DNA of 64,000 nt, taken from positions 6,601,501-6,665,500 of the forward strand of contig CP071065.1 of the NCBI GenBank assembly GCA_017164015.1. The letters run 5' to 3'. This document shows positions 44,197-53,646 of the stretch, in pieces. Position numbers and translations under genes: made by a program. Every line of letters starts with the position of its first letter. Positions within the stretch are counted from its first letter, which is position 1. The notes below the pieces were generated by a model. It was not told where the DNA came from. It was given only the letters and a program-made list of their open reading frames with translations, and did not search any database. This DNA is from Nostoc sp. UHCC 0702 (GTDB lineage: Bacteria; Cyanobacteriota; Cyanobacteriia; Cyanobacteriales; Nostocaceae).

Positions 44197-45618
44197 TCAC
44201 GCGTAAACGTTGGTTTTTCTTAAGCGCACCATGAAAAAGCCATCCATGTTCTGGCGATGAGGCCAAACTTTCAGCCAGCTTTGGGGCGTAGAATAAGCAG
44301 AGTAAGGGGAATCAGCCTTAAGAGGCTCAATTTGCCAATCAGGATTTTCAGCTAAAAATCCGGTAATTACACCTTCATTTTCTGCCGGATGCAACGTACA
44401 TGTGGCATAAACTAGGATACCACCTGACTTGACAAAACCAGATGTATGTGTAATGAGTTCCTTTTGCAAAACTGACAGTTCTTGAACTGATTCTGGTGTT
44501 TGTCGCCAACGTGCATCGGCGTGACGGTGGAGGGTTCCCAAACCGGAACATGGTGCATCTAGTAATACGCGGTCAGCAGTATTGTAAAATTGAGGTAAGT
44601 TACGGCTGTCGCCAGTGCAAATTTCAATAGATTGCAAATTCAGCCGCTGAGCATTTTCTTGAAGTTTGCGAAGACGAGAAGCAGTGCGATCGCAAGCCCA
44701 AATTTTACCTTCATCCTTGATTAATTCAGCTATGTGGGTTGTTTTACCGCCTGGTGCAGCACAAACATCAATAATTAATTCACCTGGTTGGGGGTCAAGC
44801 AAATGACCTACTAACTGAGCGCTACTATCTTGTACAGACCACCAACCTTCGCTAAAACCGGGTAAATTTTGAATTGGCCCGGTGCTACCAATCAATCGTA
44901 AAGCTTGAGGCAAATGGGGAATCCGCCTGACTAAAATGCCAGCCGATTGAAAAGCTACCTCAACTGCCTCTAAGTTAGTACGAAGTGGGTTAATTCGCAA
45001 ATCGATGGTTGGTGTTTGGTTCATCCATTCACACAGCTTTTCTGTCTCAGCAAAACCAAGTTGTTCTAACCACACTTGGATAATCCAGTCAGGAAAGCTG
45101 TGTAAAATACCCAAGCTTTGTACTGGGTTTTCTGGAAGTTGTAAAGGGAGATGGGGGGATGAGGGAGATGAGGGGGATGAGGGGGATGAGGGGGATGAGG
45201 TAGCATTTTTTTGCTTGTCTCCCTTGTATTTTTCTACAAGGCGGAGATACTGGCGTAATAGACCATTCACAAAACCAGTTAGTCCAGAAAAACCATTTTC
45301 TTTAGCCAGTTGCACCGTGGTGTTAACAGCAGCAAAGACAGGAATACGTTCTTGATAGCAAAGTTGGTATAAACCTAGATTCAGGATGGTGCGGAGGTCT
45401 TTCGGTTGTTGATGTGATTTCTTTAATGCGAGTTGGTCAATGAGGGCGTCGAGGGTGCGCTGCCTTCTGACGCTACCATAAACTAATTCTGTCACTAGAC
45501 GGCGATCGCTATCAGGCAAATTAACCTTTTGCAACACTCTGTCGAGGGCAACATCAGCATAAGCTCCTTTGTGAACTTCTCGCAAGGCAATAAAAGCTAT
45601 TTGACGAGGGTTTGTCAT
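44197..45618 (-). CDS. rsmB: 16S rRNA (cytosine(967)-C(5))-methyltransferase RsmB, with repeat insertion
   Basis: A 473-residue enzyme that makes m5C967 of 16S rRNA using S-adenosylmethionine. The N-terminal NusB-like RNA-binding domain covers about 1-135. The methyltransferase domain has DVCAAPGGKTTHIAEL, VLLDAPCSGLGTLHRH and YATCTLHPAENE with both functional cysteines. Residues about 140-157 (SSPSSP repeats) are coded by a 9-base tandem repeat (GATGAGGGG, 45146-45201) inserted in frame into the interdomain linker. Without it the length would be near the usual 440-450. Confidence 0.93.
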   Translation of the reverse strand: MTNPRQIAFIALREVHKGAYADVALDRVLQKVNLPDSDRRLVTELVYGSVRRQRTLDALIDQLALKKSHQQPKDLRTILNLGLYQLCYQERIPVFAAVNTTVQLAKENGFSGLTGFVNGLLRQYLRLVEKYKGDKQKNATSSPSSPSSPSSPSSPHLPLQLPENPVQSLGILHSFPDWIIQVWLEQLGFAETEKLCEWMNQTPTIDLRINPLRTNLEAVEVAFQSAGILVRRIPHLPQALRLIGSTGPIQNLPGFSEGWWSVQDSSAQLVGHLLDPQPGELIIDVCAAPGGKTTHIAELIKDEGKIWACDRTASRLRKLQENAQRLNLQSIEICTGDSRNLPQFYNTADRVLLDAPCSGLGTLHRHADARWRQTPESVQELSVLQKELITHTSGFVKSGGILVYATCTLHPAENEGVITGFLAENPDWQIEPLKADSPYSAYSTPQSWLKVWPHRQNMDGFFMVRLRKTNVYA

Positions 45619-45876
45619 GGAAACATTTAAAACTATTGGATTTAAGGCGAACGTATCTTAATTGTTGCTAATATTTCGTCAACTAAATTTTAACTAAGCT
45701 CGACTTTATCCCAAATTAAGAACTTGCTTTTCTTTCTCAAAGTCTTTATTTCTATAGATTTCCGGCTATTGTGGGAATGTTTTTTGTCTAAGTCCCATTA
45801 AATTACTGATATACTCATACTGATCTAGGTGCAAATTAAAAAAATAACTCAAAATCAGTCAAAAAATCAGATATAT

Positions 45877-46635
45877 ATGAATATTATAAATTGGTTAAAA
45901 CAACAGGACATTTTTGAATCCATCTATCTTGAAATTCAGTCTTTCAATAACCGAAGAAAAATGAGTTTATCTCAGGTTGGACAAGACTTCTGGGTTTTTG
46001 GTGAAGTGTATAATGAAAAGTATAACGGGTACTTCGTTGAAATAGGTGCCGCAGATGGCATTATGATAAGCAATACATTCTTGCTAGAAAAAAAATATTG
46101 CTGGGGTGGTCTTTGTATAGAGGCAAACCCTTTATTTTTTCAAAAGTTAAAGCGTGTAAGAAAAGCAACTTGTTTGAACGTATGCTTAGATAATCAAGAA
46201 GGCGAGGTTGATTTTGTTTTAAAACATGTGCTTGGTGGAATTATAGACAGCGATACTGACAACAAACCAGAGTCAATTAACTCTGAAAAAACAAATGTAA
46301 TGACTGTAAAAACAAAAACATTGGTTTCCGTTCTTAGAGAGCAGAAGGCACCTCATATAATCGATTATCTCTCAATAGATGTAGAGGGTGCAGAAGCTCG
46401 TATTCTTTGTGATTTTCCGTTTAGCGAATATCAATTCAACTGCCTAACTATTGAAAGACCCGAAGCTAAGTTAAGAGAAGTTCTCAAACGAAATGGATAC
46501 ATCTTGGTAAAAGAAATGCCTGATCTAGATGCATTCTACATTCATGAGTCATTTTTTGCTGATTATCATCGAAACATGTTTTTATTCTGGTGCAAGAAAA
46601 ATGGGGTTTCGCCTCAGTTCTATTCTCAATTATAA
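45877..46635 (+). CDS. FkbM-family methyltransferase
   Basis: A 252-residue SAM-dependent methyltransferase. Motif I is the FVEIGAADGIMISNTF strand-loop, followed by IEANPLFFQKL and IDYLSIDVEGAE (the carboxyl-terminal motif of FkbM). GTG at 45829 would add 16 residues; ATG at 45877 (MNIINWLKQ) seems better. FkbM enzymes O-methylate sugars or lipids; the substrate is unknown. It stands alone, AT-rich. Confidence 0.85.
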   Translation: MNIINWLKQQDIFESIYLEIQSFNNRRKMSLSQVGQDFWVFGEVYNEKYNGYFVEIGAADGIMISNTFLLEKKYCWGGLCIEANPLFFQKLKRVRKATCLNVCLDNQEGEVDFVLKHVLGGIIDSDTDNKPESINSEKTNVMTVKTKTLVSVLREQKAPHIIDYLSIDVEGAEARILCDFPFSEYQFNCLTIERPEAKLREVLKRNGYILVKEMPDLDAFYIHESFFADYHRNMFLFWCKKNGVSPQFYSQL

Positions 46636-46838
46636 TCACGTAATTGTCCAAGTTTGATATTTTCTAAGACTAAGCCTTTCGAGGTGGGTAAAAATTCCAG
46701 AAAATTGGGCACAATTTTTGGCTTTTCATCTTGGTGTCTTAGTGCCTTGATGGTTCAAAAGTCAATTTTTAGACCACGAAGACACTAAAGACACTAAAAA
46801 AAATGCTTCATTGCAGTCTTCGGCTTTAAACCGATAAA

Positions 46839-48275
46839 TCACATTGAAGCGATTTCAAACTCACATGCTCTAGAAACCACTTCTGGTGCTAATTTACTGA
46901 AGCTGATTAATGGTAAAGAAGTGGGATTATTCATCAGTTCTTTTGCTAATAAAAAACCAGTAATTGACCAAGTTTGATACTTTCTAGCTTGTTTGCCAAT
47001 TAGTCGTCCCTTTTTACCATCATAATACTCTGGCCATTCATCTTCGCCGAGGCGTGTTTCAGCAATTTCAATAGCCTTTCTTGCCATCTCTGTTCTGTTA
47101 GTTTTTATAGATGCGGCTGCTAACATCCACATTAACACAGGCCAACTTCCAGCATTATGATACGACCAAGGTATATTTTTCGGGTCACATCCTGTAACAA
47201 TTCTATATTCTTCGTCTTCTAAGGCTGGAAAACAAATTTTCATTGGCATATCTCCCACCAAGTCATCCCATCTTTCTTCGATGAGAGTCATAATTGCTTG
47301 GGACTGTTCTTCTGTGGCCAGTTCGGAAATGATAGCCATTAAGTTACCAAGTGTAAAGAAGCGAGTATCTAGCTGAGATGGCCCGACATTTCCTGCTAAA
47401 TACCCACCTTTTCTTGGCAGCCACTTGTCTAATTCAGAATAGGGAAGAGAGTCTACATATATATTGAATAGATTGACTGCTGTTTTGCCATACTCTTCAC
47501 TTTTAAAGCGATAAATTGCATTCAAGCGATTAATATCTATCCAATAATGTTGGCGGATGTGACCGCATAAAAGAGGTAAGCGGTTATCAATTGCTGCGAC
47601 AATATCTTGATTGCCTTGACAAATGAGCATTTCGCGGGCAGCACGCAAGGCAGAATAAAATAATACTTGTAACTCCAGTGGATGACCGTATATACCCATA
47701 CGTCGGTCAATCATGCAAGCGCCATCTGGAACTAGCAACGTCGGGTACATATCGAAGCGGTTCGCTAGGCAAATTTCCATGATTAACCTGATACCGTTTT
47801 GGAATTCAGGTTGATATGCCAGAGAAAAATCTTTTGTCGCGATCGCGTAAGCACGTAGTAAAATAATCCACCATAAACATGAATCAACTGGTGTAACTCT
47901 AGCGATCGCGTGTTCTCCAAAATCCGCTTCTAAATATTCTTCTCCGTTATTAGATAGAACTTTGAAACTAGCTGGTATTAATCCACGACCAGGTTTATAG
48001 GCATCTAATTGCCTTTCCTTTGGTTGCAATTTTAATGTTTCTTCTAGAAAATTACGAACAATATCCGTTCTACCTTTAATCAGGAATATCAAGGCCGCAG
48101 AGACAAAATCACGGATAAAGCACTGATCGTAGTTGAGTGCTTCTGTACATACATCATAGGCGGCTACGGTACCAACAGGACGCCCTTGATAATAAATAAT
48201 CGACCGTTCAAGCGCTGTCCACGCTGCTTCTTCTGTATTTTCATTTGTTAGTAATTCATTGATTTGCATCGCCAC
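46839..48275 (-). CDS. GH100 alkaline/neutral invertase
   Basis: A 478-residue glycoside hydrolase of family 100, which splits sucrose in the cytoplasm of filamentous cyanobacteria. Landmarks are NYDQCFIRDFVSAALIFL, DSCLWWIILLRAYA, LLVPDGACMIDRRMGIYGHPLE (containing the catalytic Asp) and the C-terminal WPEYYDGKKGRLIGKQARKYQTW (with the proton-donor region). No signal peptide. In Nostoc-type organisms the neutral invertases are important for sucrose use in heterocysts. Confidence 0.93.
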   Translation of the reverse strand: MAMQINELLTNENTEEAAWTALERSIIYYQGRPVGTVAAYDVCTEALNYDQCFIRDFVSAALIFLIKGRTDIVRNFLEETLKLQPKERQLDAYKPGRGLIPASFKVLSNNGEEYLEADFGEHAIARVTPVDSCLWWIILLRAYAIATKDFSLAYQPEFQNGIRLIMEICLANRFDMYPTLLVPDGACMIDRRMGIYGHPLELQVLFYSALRAAREMLICQGNQDIVAAIDNRLPLLCGHIRQHYWIDINRLNAIYRFKSEEYGKTAVNLFNIYVDSLPYSELDKWLPRKGGYLAGNVGPSQLDTRFFTLGNLMAIISELATEEQSQAIMTLIEERWDDLVGDMPMKICFPALEDEEYRIVTGCDPKNIPWSYHNAGSWPVLMWMLAAASIKTNRTEMARKAIEIAETRLGEDEWPEYYDGKKGRLIGKQARKYQTWSITGFLLAKELMNNPTSLPLISFSKLAPEVVSRACEFEIASM

Positions 48276-49339
48276 AGTAGCTCCATTTGGGGTGTGTTTT
48301 TATAGTAGATGCACCCTATTGCTGCTATTTTTGCTATTTTTATCCTAACAAAGACTATTTTTTTAATAGCAAATATATGTTGAAAATTTATTTAGCTACA
48401 AACAGCTTTAACTGTTGGTTTTTATCTGAGTATGACTTACGCATTGACAAAATTTTAGTTATATCGATACAACCCAATATTCTGTTGAAGTTGTATCAAA
48501 ATAAATCGCTTCGTCCATTGTAAAAGCGAATTTTTCCATCCTTGTAGTTCATGAAAATGTACATAATTTGAGAATATCTGCCAAAAATAAGGAACTTATA
48601 AGGAAGTTGTAACAATAATTTGTTACAGTTTTTCTAACCACATAACAGCCTATTTGTACATAGCCTAAGTCATAATGGCTTAATTCACAATTAATTAGTT
48701 TTTAATTAATCACTTTTTTGGTGAATTACAGCTAACTGTCTTTAGACCTCTACCCATTAAACGATTTTTTAAACAGTTAGACAAGATATATTTTAAAATT
48801 AACTGCTGTTGCATATATAAATATGAAACTTCACTAAATAAAAACGTATTTCTGCACTGTTCAAAGCTTTTGTAAAGCTGGAACTAACTCTAGTATATTT
48901 ATTTACTAGTATTTAGTTGTTGAGGCTAAAAATTAAAATATTCCCCTATTGATTAATAATTTATAACCTTTTGTAAATTTCTGCAACAAAAACCAGTTAA
49001 AACTTTTTGAAGTTGTCAATACTCCAAGGAGTGATATTTTATTGTATTTGCTGATAAAAAGTAAAATTACTCAACTTAACAATAATTTGAGTGCGATAGA
49101 AATTTCCGCAAAGTACAGAAAAGCCAAAAACCTTAAATCCACTACCTTATTTGTAAAAAATTTAAATTATTATGAAAATTTTTAGGTGGTTATATCAATT
49201 CTCTGTGAAGCTGCACATTATTTTAACCCCTCCCAACCTCCCCTTACCAAGGGGAGGTGTCGCAGGCGGTGGGGTTCTTTCTATGCATCTTCATATGGAA
49301 ATGGTATTAAACTCATCACTTCACAGAACTAATATATCC
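48276..49339. other. Long AT-rich intergenic region
   Basis: About 1 kb without a supportable gene. It contains the operator-like palindrome at 48608-48627 and a GGGGAGG..CCTCCCC repeat (about 49226-49275, common in the genus). The 77-residue frame at 49172 overlaps this repeat and the antisense HicB gene and is rejected. Confidence 0.5.
48608..48627. promoter_or_regulatory. Operator-like inverted repeat
   Basis: TGTAACAA (48608-48615) and TTGTTACA (48620-48627) form a perfect 8-bp inverted repeat with a 4-base spacer. It has the look of a dimeric regulator site but is far from either neighbouring start (about 330 bases upstream of the invertase gene). Confidence 0.4.
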
Positions 49340-49528
49340 TCACTCTTCTTTCTCTACGCTTTCTGTGTCTTTGTGGTTCGTTTCTGCCAACACACGCAGA
49401 ACTAAAGCTTGAACTCTGGCGACAGCTTCTTCTTTAGTCTGCCCGTAAGCCAGCACGCCAGGGAAATTAATCACCTCAGCGAGAAAGCGGCCATCAACTT
49501 CATGTTCAATCTCTATCGTCAAGTTCAT
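49340..49528 (-). CDS. HicB-like antitoxin-type protein (DUF1902-like)
   Basis: A 62-residue protein, MNLTIEIEHEVDGRFLAEVINFPGVLAYGQTKEEAVARVQALVLRVLAE (as span), with the HicB ferredoxin-like pattern D-G-x(2)-A-E-V..PG...YG.T.EEA. The start at 49528 replaces a 15-residue upstream extension that looks untranslated. No HicA toxin is adjacent. It is read divergently from bciB, 53 bases away. Confidence 0.8.
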   Translation of the reverse strand: MNLTIEIEHEVDGRFLAEVINFPGVLAYGQTKEEAVARVQALVLRVLAETNHKDTESVEKEE

Positions 49529-49581
49529 AACGAGTGAAGGTATTGTAATAAAAGCGATTCCTAGATAGAACAAACATTTAT

Positions 49582-50781
49582 ATGACTTCAGTTGATTCTA
49601 ACAAGCATAAAAAAGCCAGAGCCTTAAAACCTACTAGCCGTCGCCCTGCAAAAGAACTTTGTAGCGAGTGTGGACTTTGTGATACATATTATATTCACTA
49701 TGTCAAGGAAGCCTGCGCTTTTATCAATCAGCAGATAGGCCAACTTGAAGAACAAACCCACAAGCGATCGCGCCACCTCGACAACCCCGATGAACTCTAC
49801 TTTGGTGTTCATCAAGACATGATGGCGGCGCGGAAACAGCAACCCATCGAAGGCGCACAATGGACAGGTATTGTTAGCAGTATTGCCATTGAAATGCTCA
49901 ATCGCGGCATAGTTGAAGGCGTTGTTTGCGTGCAAAACACCAAAGAAGACCGCTTTCAACCCATGCCCATCATTGCCCGCACCCCAGAAGAAATACTGGC
50001 GGCACGAGTCAATAAACCAACACTTTCCCCCAACCTCTCCATCTTGGAACAGGTAGAACAATCGGGGATGAAACGACTATTAGTAATTGGCGTCGGTTGC
50101 CAAATTCAAGCATTACGATCTGTAGAAAAACAACTGGGCTTAGAAAAGCTATACGTCCTAGGTACACCTTGCGTAGATAACGTCACCCGCGCCGGACTGC
50201 AAAAATTCTTAGAAACCACCAGCCGATCGCCTGATACAGTAGTGCATTATGAGTTCATGCAAGACTTCCGGGTTCACTTCAAACACGAGGATGGCTCAAC
50301 AGAAACAGTGCCCTTCTTTGGCTTGAAAACCAACAAACTTAAAGATGTCTTTGCCCCTTCATGCATGAGTTGCTTTGATTACGTCAACTCCCTCGCCGAT
50401 TTAGTTGTTGGTTACATGGGCGCACCCTTTGGCTGGCAGTGGATTGTAGTTAGAAATGATATAGGTAAAGAAATGCTCGACTTGGTGAAAGACCAGTTAG
50501 ACACCCAGCCAGTCATGTCCCAAGGTAATCGTAAAGAAGCTGTGCAACAAAGTATTCCTGCTTATGATAAAGCTGTGACTCTACCCATGTGGGCGGCAAA
50601 ATTGATGGGGGTGGTGATTGAGAGAATTGGCCCCAAGGGTTTAGAATATGCGCGATTTTCCATTGATTCTCACTTTACTCGGAATTACCTTTATGTAAAG
50701 CGGAATCATCCAGAGAAATTAGAGGCGCATGTGCCGGAGTATGCTAAGCGGATCGTTGGACAGTATAAGTTACCGGAGTAA
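49582..50781 (+). CDS. bciB: Divinyl chlorophyllide a 8-vinyl-reductase, BciB type
   Basis: A 399-residue iron-sulfur flavoprotein of the FrhB family. The N-terminal cluster motif CSECGLC is followed by further conserved Cys in GVGCQIQALR, GTPCVDNVTR and PSCMSCFDYVN. The overall length and order match cyanobacterial BciB (Synechocystis Slr1923-type), which reduces the 8-vinyl group of divinyl chlorophyll(ide) with ferredoxin. The expected FrhB C-terminal domain covers about 160-390. The name rests on resemblance to that group; other FrhB-type reductases, such as 7-hydroxymethyl chlorophyll a reductase, are close relatives. Confidence 0.82.
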   Translation: MTSVDSNKHKKARALKPTSRRPAKELCSECGLCDTYYIHYVKEACAFINQQIGQLEEQTHKRSRHLDNPDELYFGVHQDMMAARKQQPIEGAQWTGIVSSIAIEMLNRGIVEGVVCVQNTKEDRFQPMPIIARTPEEILAARVNKPTLSPNLSILEQVEQSGMKRLLVIGVGCQIQALRSVEKQLGLEKLYVLGTPCVDNVTRAGLQKFLETTSRSPDTVVHYEFMQDFRVHFKHEDGSTETVPFFGLKTNKLKDVFAPSCMSCFDYVNSLADLVVGYMGAPFGWQWIVVRNDIGKEMLDLVKDQLDTQPVMSQGNRKEAVQQSIPAYDKAVTLPMWAAKLMGVVIERIGPKGLEYARFSIDSHFTRNYLYVKRNHPEKLEAHVPEYAKRIVGQYKLPE

Positions 50782-50784
50782 TGC

Positions 50785-51256
50785 CTCACGCAAAGGCGCA
50801 AAGACGCTAAGGAATTTTTTGTGTCTTTGCTTGAGATGGCTATAAACCATTTACAACCCGCGAGATACCATCTTTGATTAGCAAGACGCCAAAGTTGATG
50901 AGCAAACCAAGGTGCTTGTTAGTAAGGCGAAGGTATGTCAGTAGTTGCTTCTTGTGTACCGGATGAATTGCTTCCACAGATTTGAGTTCGACAATTACCT
51001 TATTTTCAATAATCAAGTCTGCCCGGAAGCCTTCCTCCAAACGTACATCCTCGTAAACTACTGCAATCGGCTGCTGCCGTACTACCCGCAGTCCTCGCCT
51101 CTGCAACTCATAAGCTAAAACCGCTTCATACACAGATTCTAAAAGCCCTGGTCCCAACTTAGTATGAACCTTGTATGCAGCATCAACAATCTGCTTTGCG
51201 ACCTCATTCTCATTCATCCACACCTTCTTCTTTGCGTCTTTGCGCCTTTGCGTGAG
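50785..51256. repeat. Inverted repeats flanking the GxxExxY gene
   Basis: A 23-base sequence (starts CTCACGCAAAGGCG, ends AAAGACGC) at 50785-50807 recurs perfectly inverted at 51234-51256, immediately outside the two ends of the GxxExxY gene. The arms are 427 bases apart and the gene nearly fills the space. Confidence 0.88.
50840..51223 (-). CDS. GxxExxY family protein
   Basis: A 127-residue protein. The motif GPGLLESVYEAVL (G-x2-E-x2-Y) is followed by FRADLIIENKVIVELKS, a PD-(D/E)xK-type D..ExK core, and KKQLLTYLRLT...GLLINFG. It is a nuclease-like fold of unknown role, commonly found as repeat-embedded single genes. Perfect 23-bp inverted repeats border it, suggesting a mobile cassette. 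Confidence 0.88.
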   Translation of the reverse strand: MWMNENEVAKQIVDAAYKVHTKLGPGLLESVYEAVLAYELQRRGLRVVRQQPIAVVYEDVRLEEGFRADLIIENKVIVELKSVEAIHPVHKKQLLTYLRLTNKHLGLLINFGVLLIKDGISRVVNGL

Positions 51257-51290
51257 CTGATCTTAACCCATGTTTTCTACATCACCATCA

Positions 51291-52520
51291 TCAAGCCATC
51301 CCCACAGCCTCTATCGCCGCCTGCAAAGCGATCGCTACATGAGTCCAGTGAGTCCCCCCTTGGCAATAAACCACATAAGGCGATCGCATTGGCCCATCAG
51401 CCGACAATTCCAAAGTACTGCCCTCAATAAATGTCCCCCCAGCCATGACTACCTGACTCTCATACCCCGGCATTTCATCGGGAACCGGGTCTAGGTACGA
51501 ACCGATGGGAGAATGCTGTTGTATGGCTTTACAGAAGGCAATCAGCTTTTGGGCAGAACCAAGCTTAATTGCCTGAATCACATCGCCACGGGGAGCAAAG
51601 GGTGCGGGATTGACTGGATAACCAAGCTTGTCAAATACATAACCAGTGAGATATGTCCCCTTCATCGCCTCTCCTACCATCTGCGGTGCCAAAAATAAAC
51701 CTTGAAATAGCAGGCGATTTTGGTCAAAAGTAGCACCACCAGCACTACCGATACCAGGAGCAGTCAGGCGACAAGCAGCGGCTTCCACCAAGTCAGCGCG
51801 ACCGGCAACATAACCGCCAGCACTGACGATGGTGCCACCAGGATTTTTAATCAGTGACCCCGCCATTAAATCAGCACCAACAGCGGTAGGTTCTTTGGTT
51901 TCGATGAATTCGCCGTAACAATTATCGACAAAACAAATGGTGTTGGGGTTTTGTTTTTTAACTAAATGGACGATTTTTTCGATGTCGGCAATTGATAAAC
52001 TAGGACGCCAGGAATAGCCACAAGAACGTTGAATTAATACTAAACGGGTGTTATCCGCAACACTAGTACTTAAGGTTTGCCAATCTACGGTTCCTTCTGA
52101 GGTTAGCTCCAATTGACGGTAATTTATGCCAAACTCAATAAGGGAGCCTTGACCTTGACCCCGTAAACCAATGACTTCTTCGAGCGTATCGTAGGGAGAA
52201 CCAACAACTGCTAACATCTCATCACCAGGACGCAGCACCCCAAACAACGCACAGGCGATCGCGTGAGTCCCCGAAACAAACTGCACCCGCACAGCCGCTG
52301 CTTCGGCATCCATCACTTCGGCAAAAACTTGATCTAAAGTTTCTCGTCCTAAATCATCGTGACCGTAACCACTCACACTAGCAAAGTGGTGCGCCCCAAC
52401 ATGGTGATTACGAAAGGCATTCAGCACTCGTTTTAAATTATGCTTGACCTGAGCGTCAATTCCAGAAAAAATTTCTAATAGTGCATCTTCTGCTTGCCGC
52501 AGCTGTTCCAAGCTGTTCAT
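51291..52520 (-). CDS. Methionine gamma-lyase family protein (ALR-like)
   Basis: A 409-residue PLP-dependent protein of the aluminium-resistance/methionine gamma-lyase-like family. Landmarks are VSGTHAIACALFGVLRPGD, CFVDNCYGEFIETKEP (PLP-contact Asp), SLIKNPGGTIVSAGGYVAG with the Schiff-base Lys, and a C-terminal YVVYCQGGTHWTHV. The start is at 52520 (MNSLEQLRQ), not 52565, because GAGGAAG lies before it. It is probably involved in Cys/Met sulfur metabolism; the substrate is untested. Confidence 0.87.
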   Translation of the reverse strand: MNSLEQLRQAEDALLEIFSGIDAQVKHNLKRVLNAFRNHHVGAHHFASVSGYGHDDLGRETLDQVFAEVMDAEAAAVRVQFVSGTHAIACALFGVLRPGDEMLAVVGSPYDTLEEVIGLRGQGQGSLIEFGINYRQLELTSEGTVDWQTLSTSVADNTRLVLIQRSCGYSWRPSLSIADIEKIVHLVKKQNPNTICFVDNCYGEFIETKEPTAVGADLMAGSLIKNPGGTIVSAGGYVAGRADLVEAAACRLTAPGIGSAGGATFDQNRLLFQGLFLAPQMVGEAMKGTYLTGYVFDKLGYPVNPAPFAPRGDVIQAIKLGSAQKLIAFCKAIQQHSPIGSYLDPVPDEMPGYESQVVMAGGTFIEGSTLELSADGPMRSPYVVYCQGGTHWTHVAIALQAAIEAVGMA

Positions 52521-52606
52521 TACTTCCTCAATCAAAAAAAATATTAAGATATGCCGATTTTTCAATCGCGCAAATTAGACCGAACAATTTCAATTCAGGT
52601 TATTGC

Positions 52607-53425
52607 ATGACAATTGCTACCTCAACAAAACCTCAAATTAATTGGGTCAACACCCTATTTTTCGTTGGACTGCACATCGGCGCTTTGTTTGCTCTTGTTC
52701 CTAGTAACTTTAGCTGGAGTGCAGTTGGTGTGGCTTTCTTACTTTACTGGGTGACAGGTGGTTTAGGCATTACCCTGGGATTTCACCGCCTTGTGACCCA
52801 CCGCAGCTTTCAGACGCCGAAGTGGCTAGAATATCTCCTGGTTTTTTTCGGGACACTCTCCTGTCAAGGAGGGCCAATTGAGTGGATAGGGACACATCGC
52901 ATTCATCATTTACATTCTGATACTGACCCTGATCCCCATGATTCCAATAAAGGCTTCTGGTGGAGCCACATGGGTTGGCTAATTCATAAATGTCCCGCTC
53001 ACGCTGACGTTCCTCGCTTTACCAAAGACATTGCCGAAGACTCAGTTTATCAGTTTTTAGAAAAATATTTCATTTTAATCCAAGTGGCTCTAGGTTTATT
53101 ACTATTGCTTCTGGGTGGCTGGCCCTTCGTGGTATGGGGCATTTTTGTTCGCCTTGTCTGGGTTTACCACTGCACTTGGTTGGTGAATAGCGCTACTCAT
53201 AAATTTGGTTACCACAGCCATGATGCTGGTGATAGATCCACTAATTGCTGGTGGGTAGCCATACTAGTTTTCGGTGAAGGTTGGCACAATAACCACCATG
53301 CTTTTCAATACTCAGCTCGTCACGGGCTGGAATGGTGGGAAATTGATTTAACTTGGATGACAATTCAATTGTTGCAAGTACTTGGTCTAGCTACTAATGT
53401 AAAACTTGCTCCCCAAAAGCAGTAA
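52607..53425 (+). CDS. desC: Delta-9 acyl-lipid desaturase DesC
   Basis: A 272-residue integral membrane desaturase that introduces the first double bond (delta-9) in fatty acids esterified to lipids. The three His boxes are HRLVTHRS, HRIHH and HNNHH, on a protein with two pairs of hydrophobic segments. The start at 52607 is chosen because upstream in-frame sequence is antisense to the lyase start region. It is the first of three desaturase genes in one direction. Confidence 0.95.
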   Translation: MTIATSTKPQINWVNTLFFVGLHIGALFALVPSNFSWSAVGVAFLLYWVTGGLGITLGFHRLVTHRSFQTPKWLEYLLVFFGTLSCQGGPIEWIGTHRIHHLHSDTDPDPHDSNKGFWWSHMGWLIHKCPAHADVPRFTKDIAEDSVYQFLEKYFILIQVALGLLLLLLGGWPFVVWGIFVRLVWVYHCTWLVNSATHKFGYHSHDAGDRSTNCWWVAILVFGEGWHNNHHAFQYSARHGLEWWEIDLTWMTIQLLQVLGLATNVKLAPQKQ

Positions 53426-53646
53426 GTCAATGGTCAATAGTCAATGGTCAATGGTCAATGGTGATGAATATAGACTCCTGACTGTTGACTTTTGACTATT
53501 GACGATTGGCTATTCAATACTGGTGCGCTTGGGTACGTTAGGTTGCTATAATCCGAGACGCTAACGTTTGTTCATATTAAGAAATTTTGCGGTAAGTCAC
53601 TTTCTTTGGTGACTTGGTGGAGGAGTTTGTTGTTTTTCAGGTTTTC

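Noticed and set aside
49172..49405. 77-residue ORF
   Set aside because: Overlaps the antisense HicB gene and a common GGGGAGG repeat; weak start.
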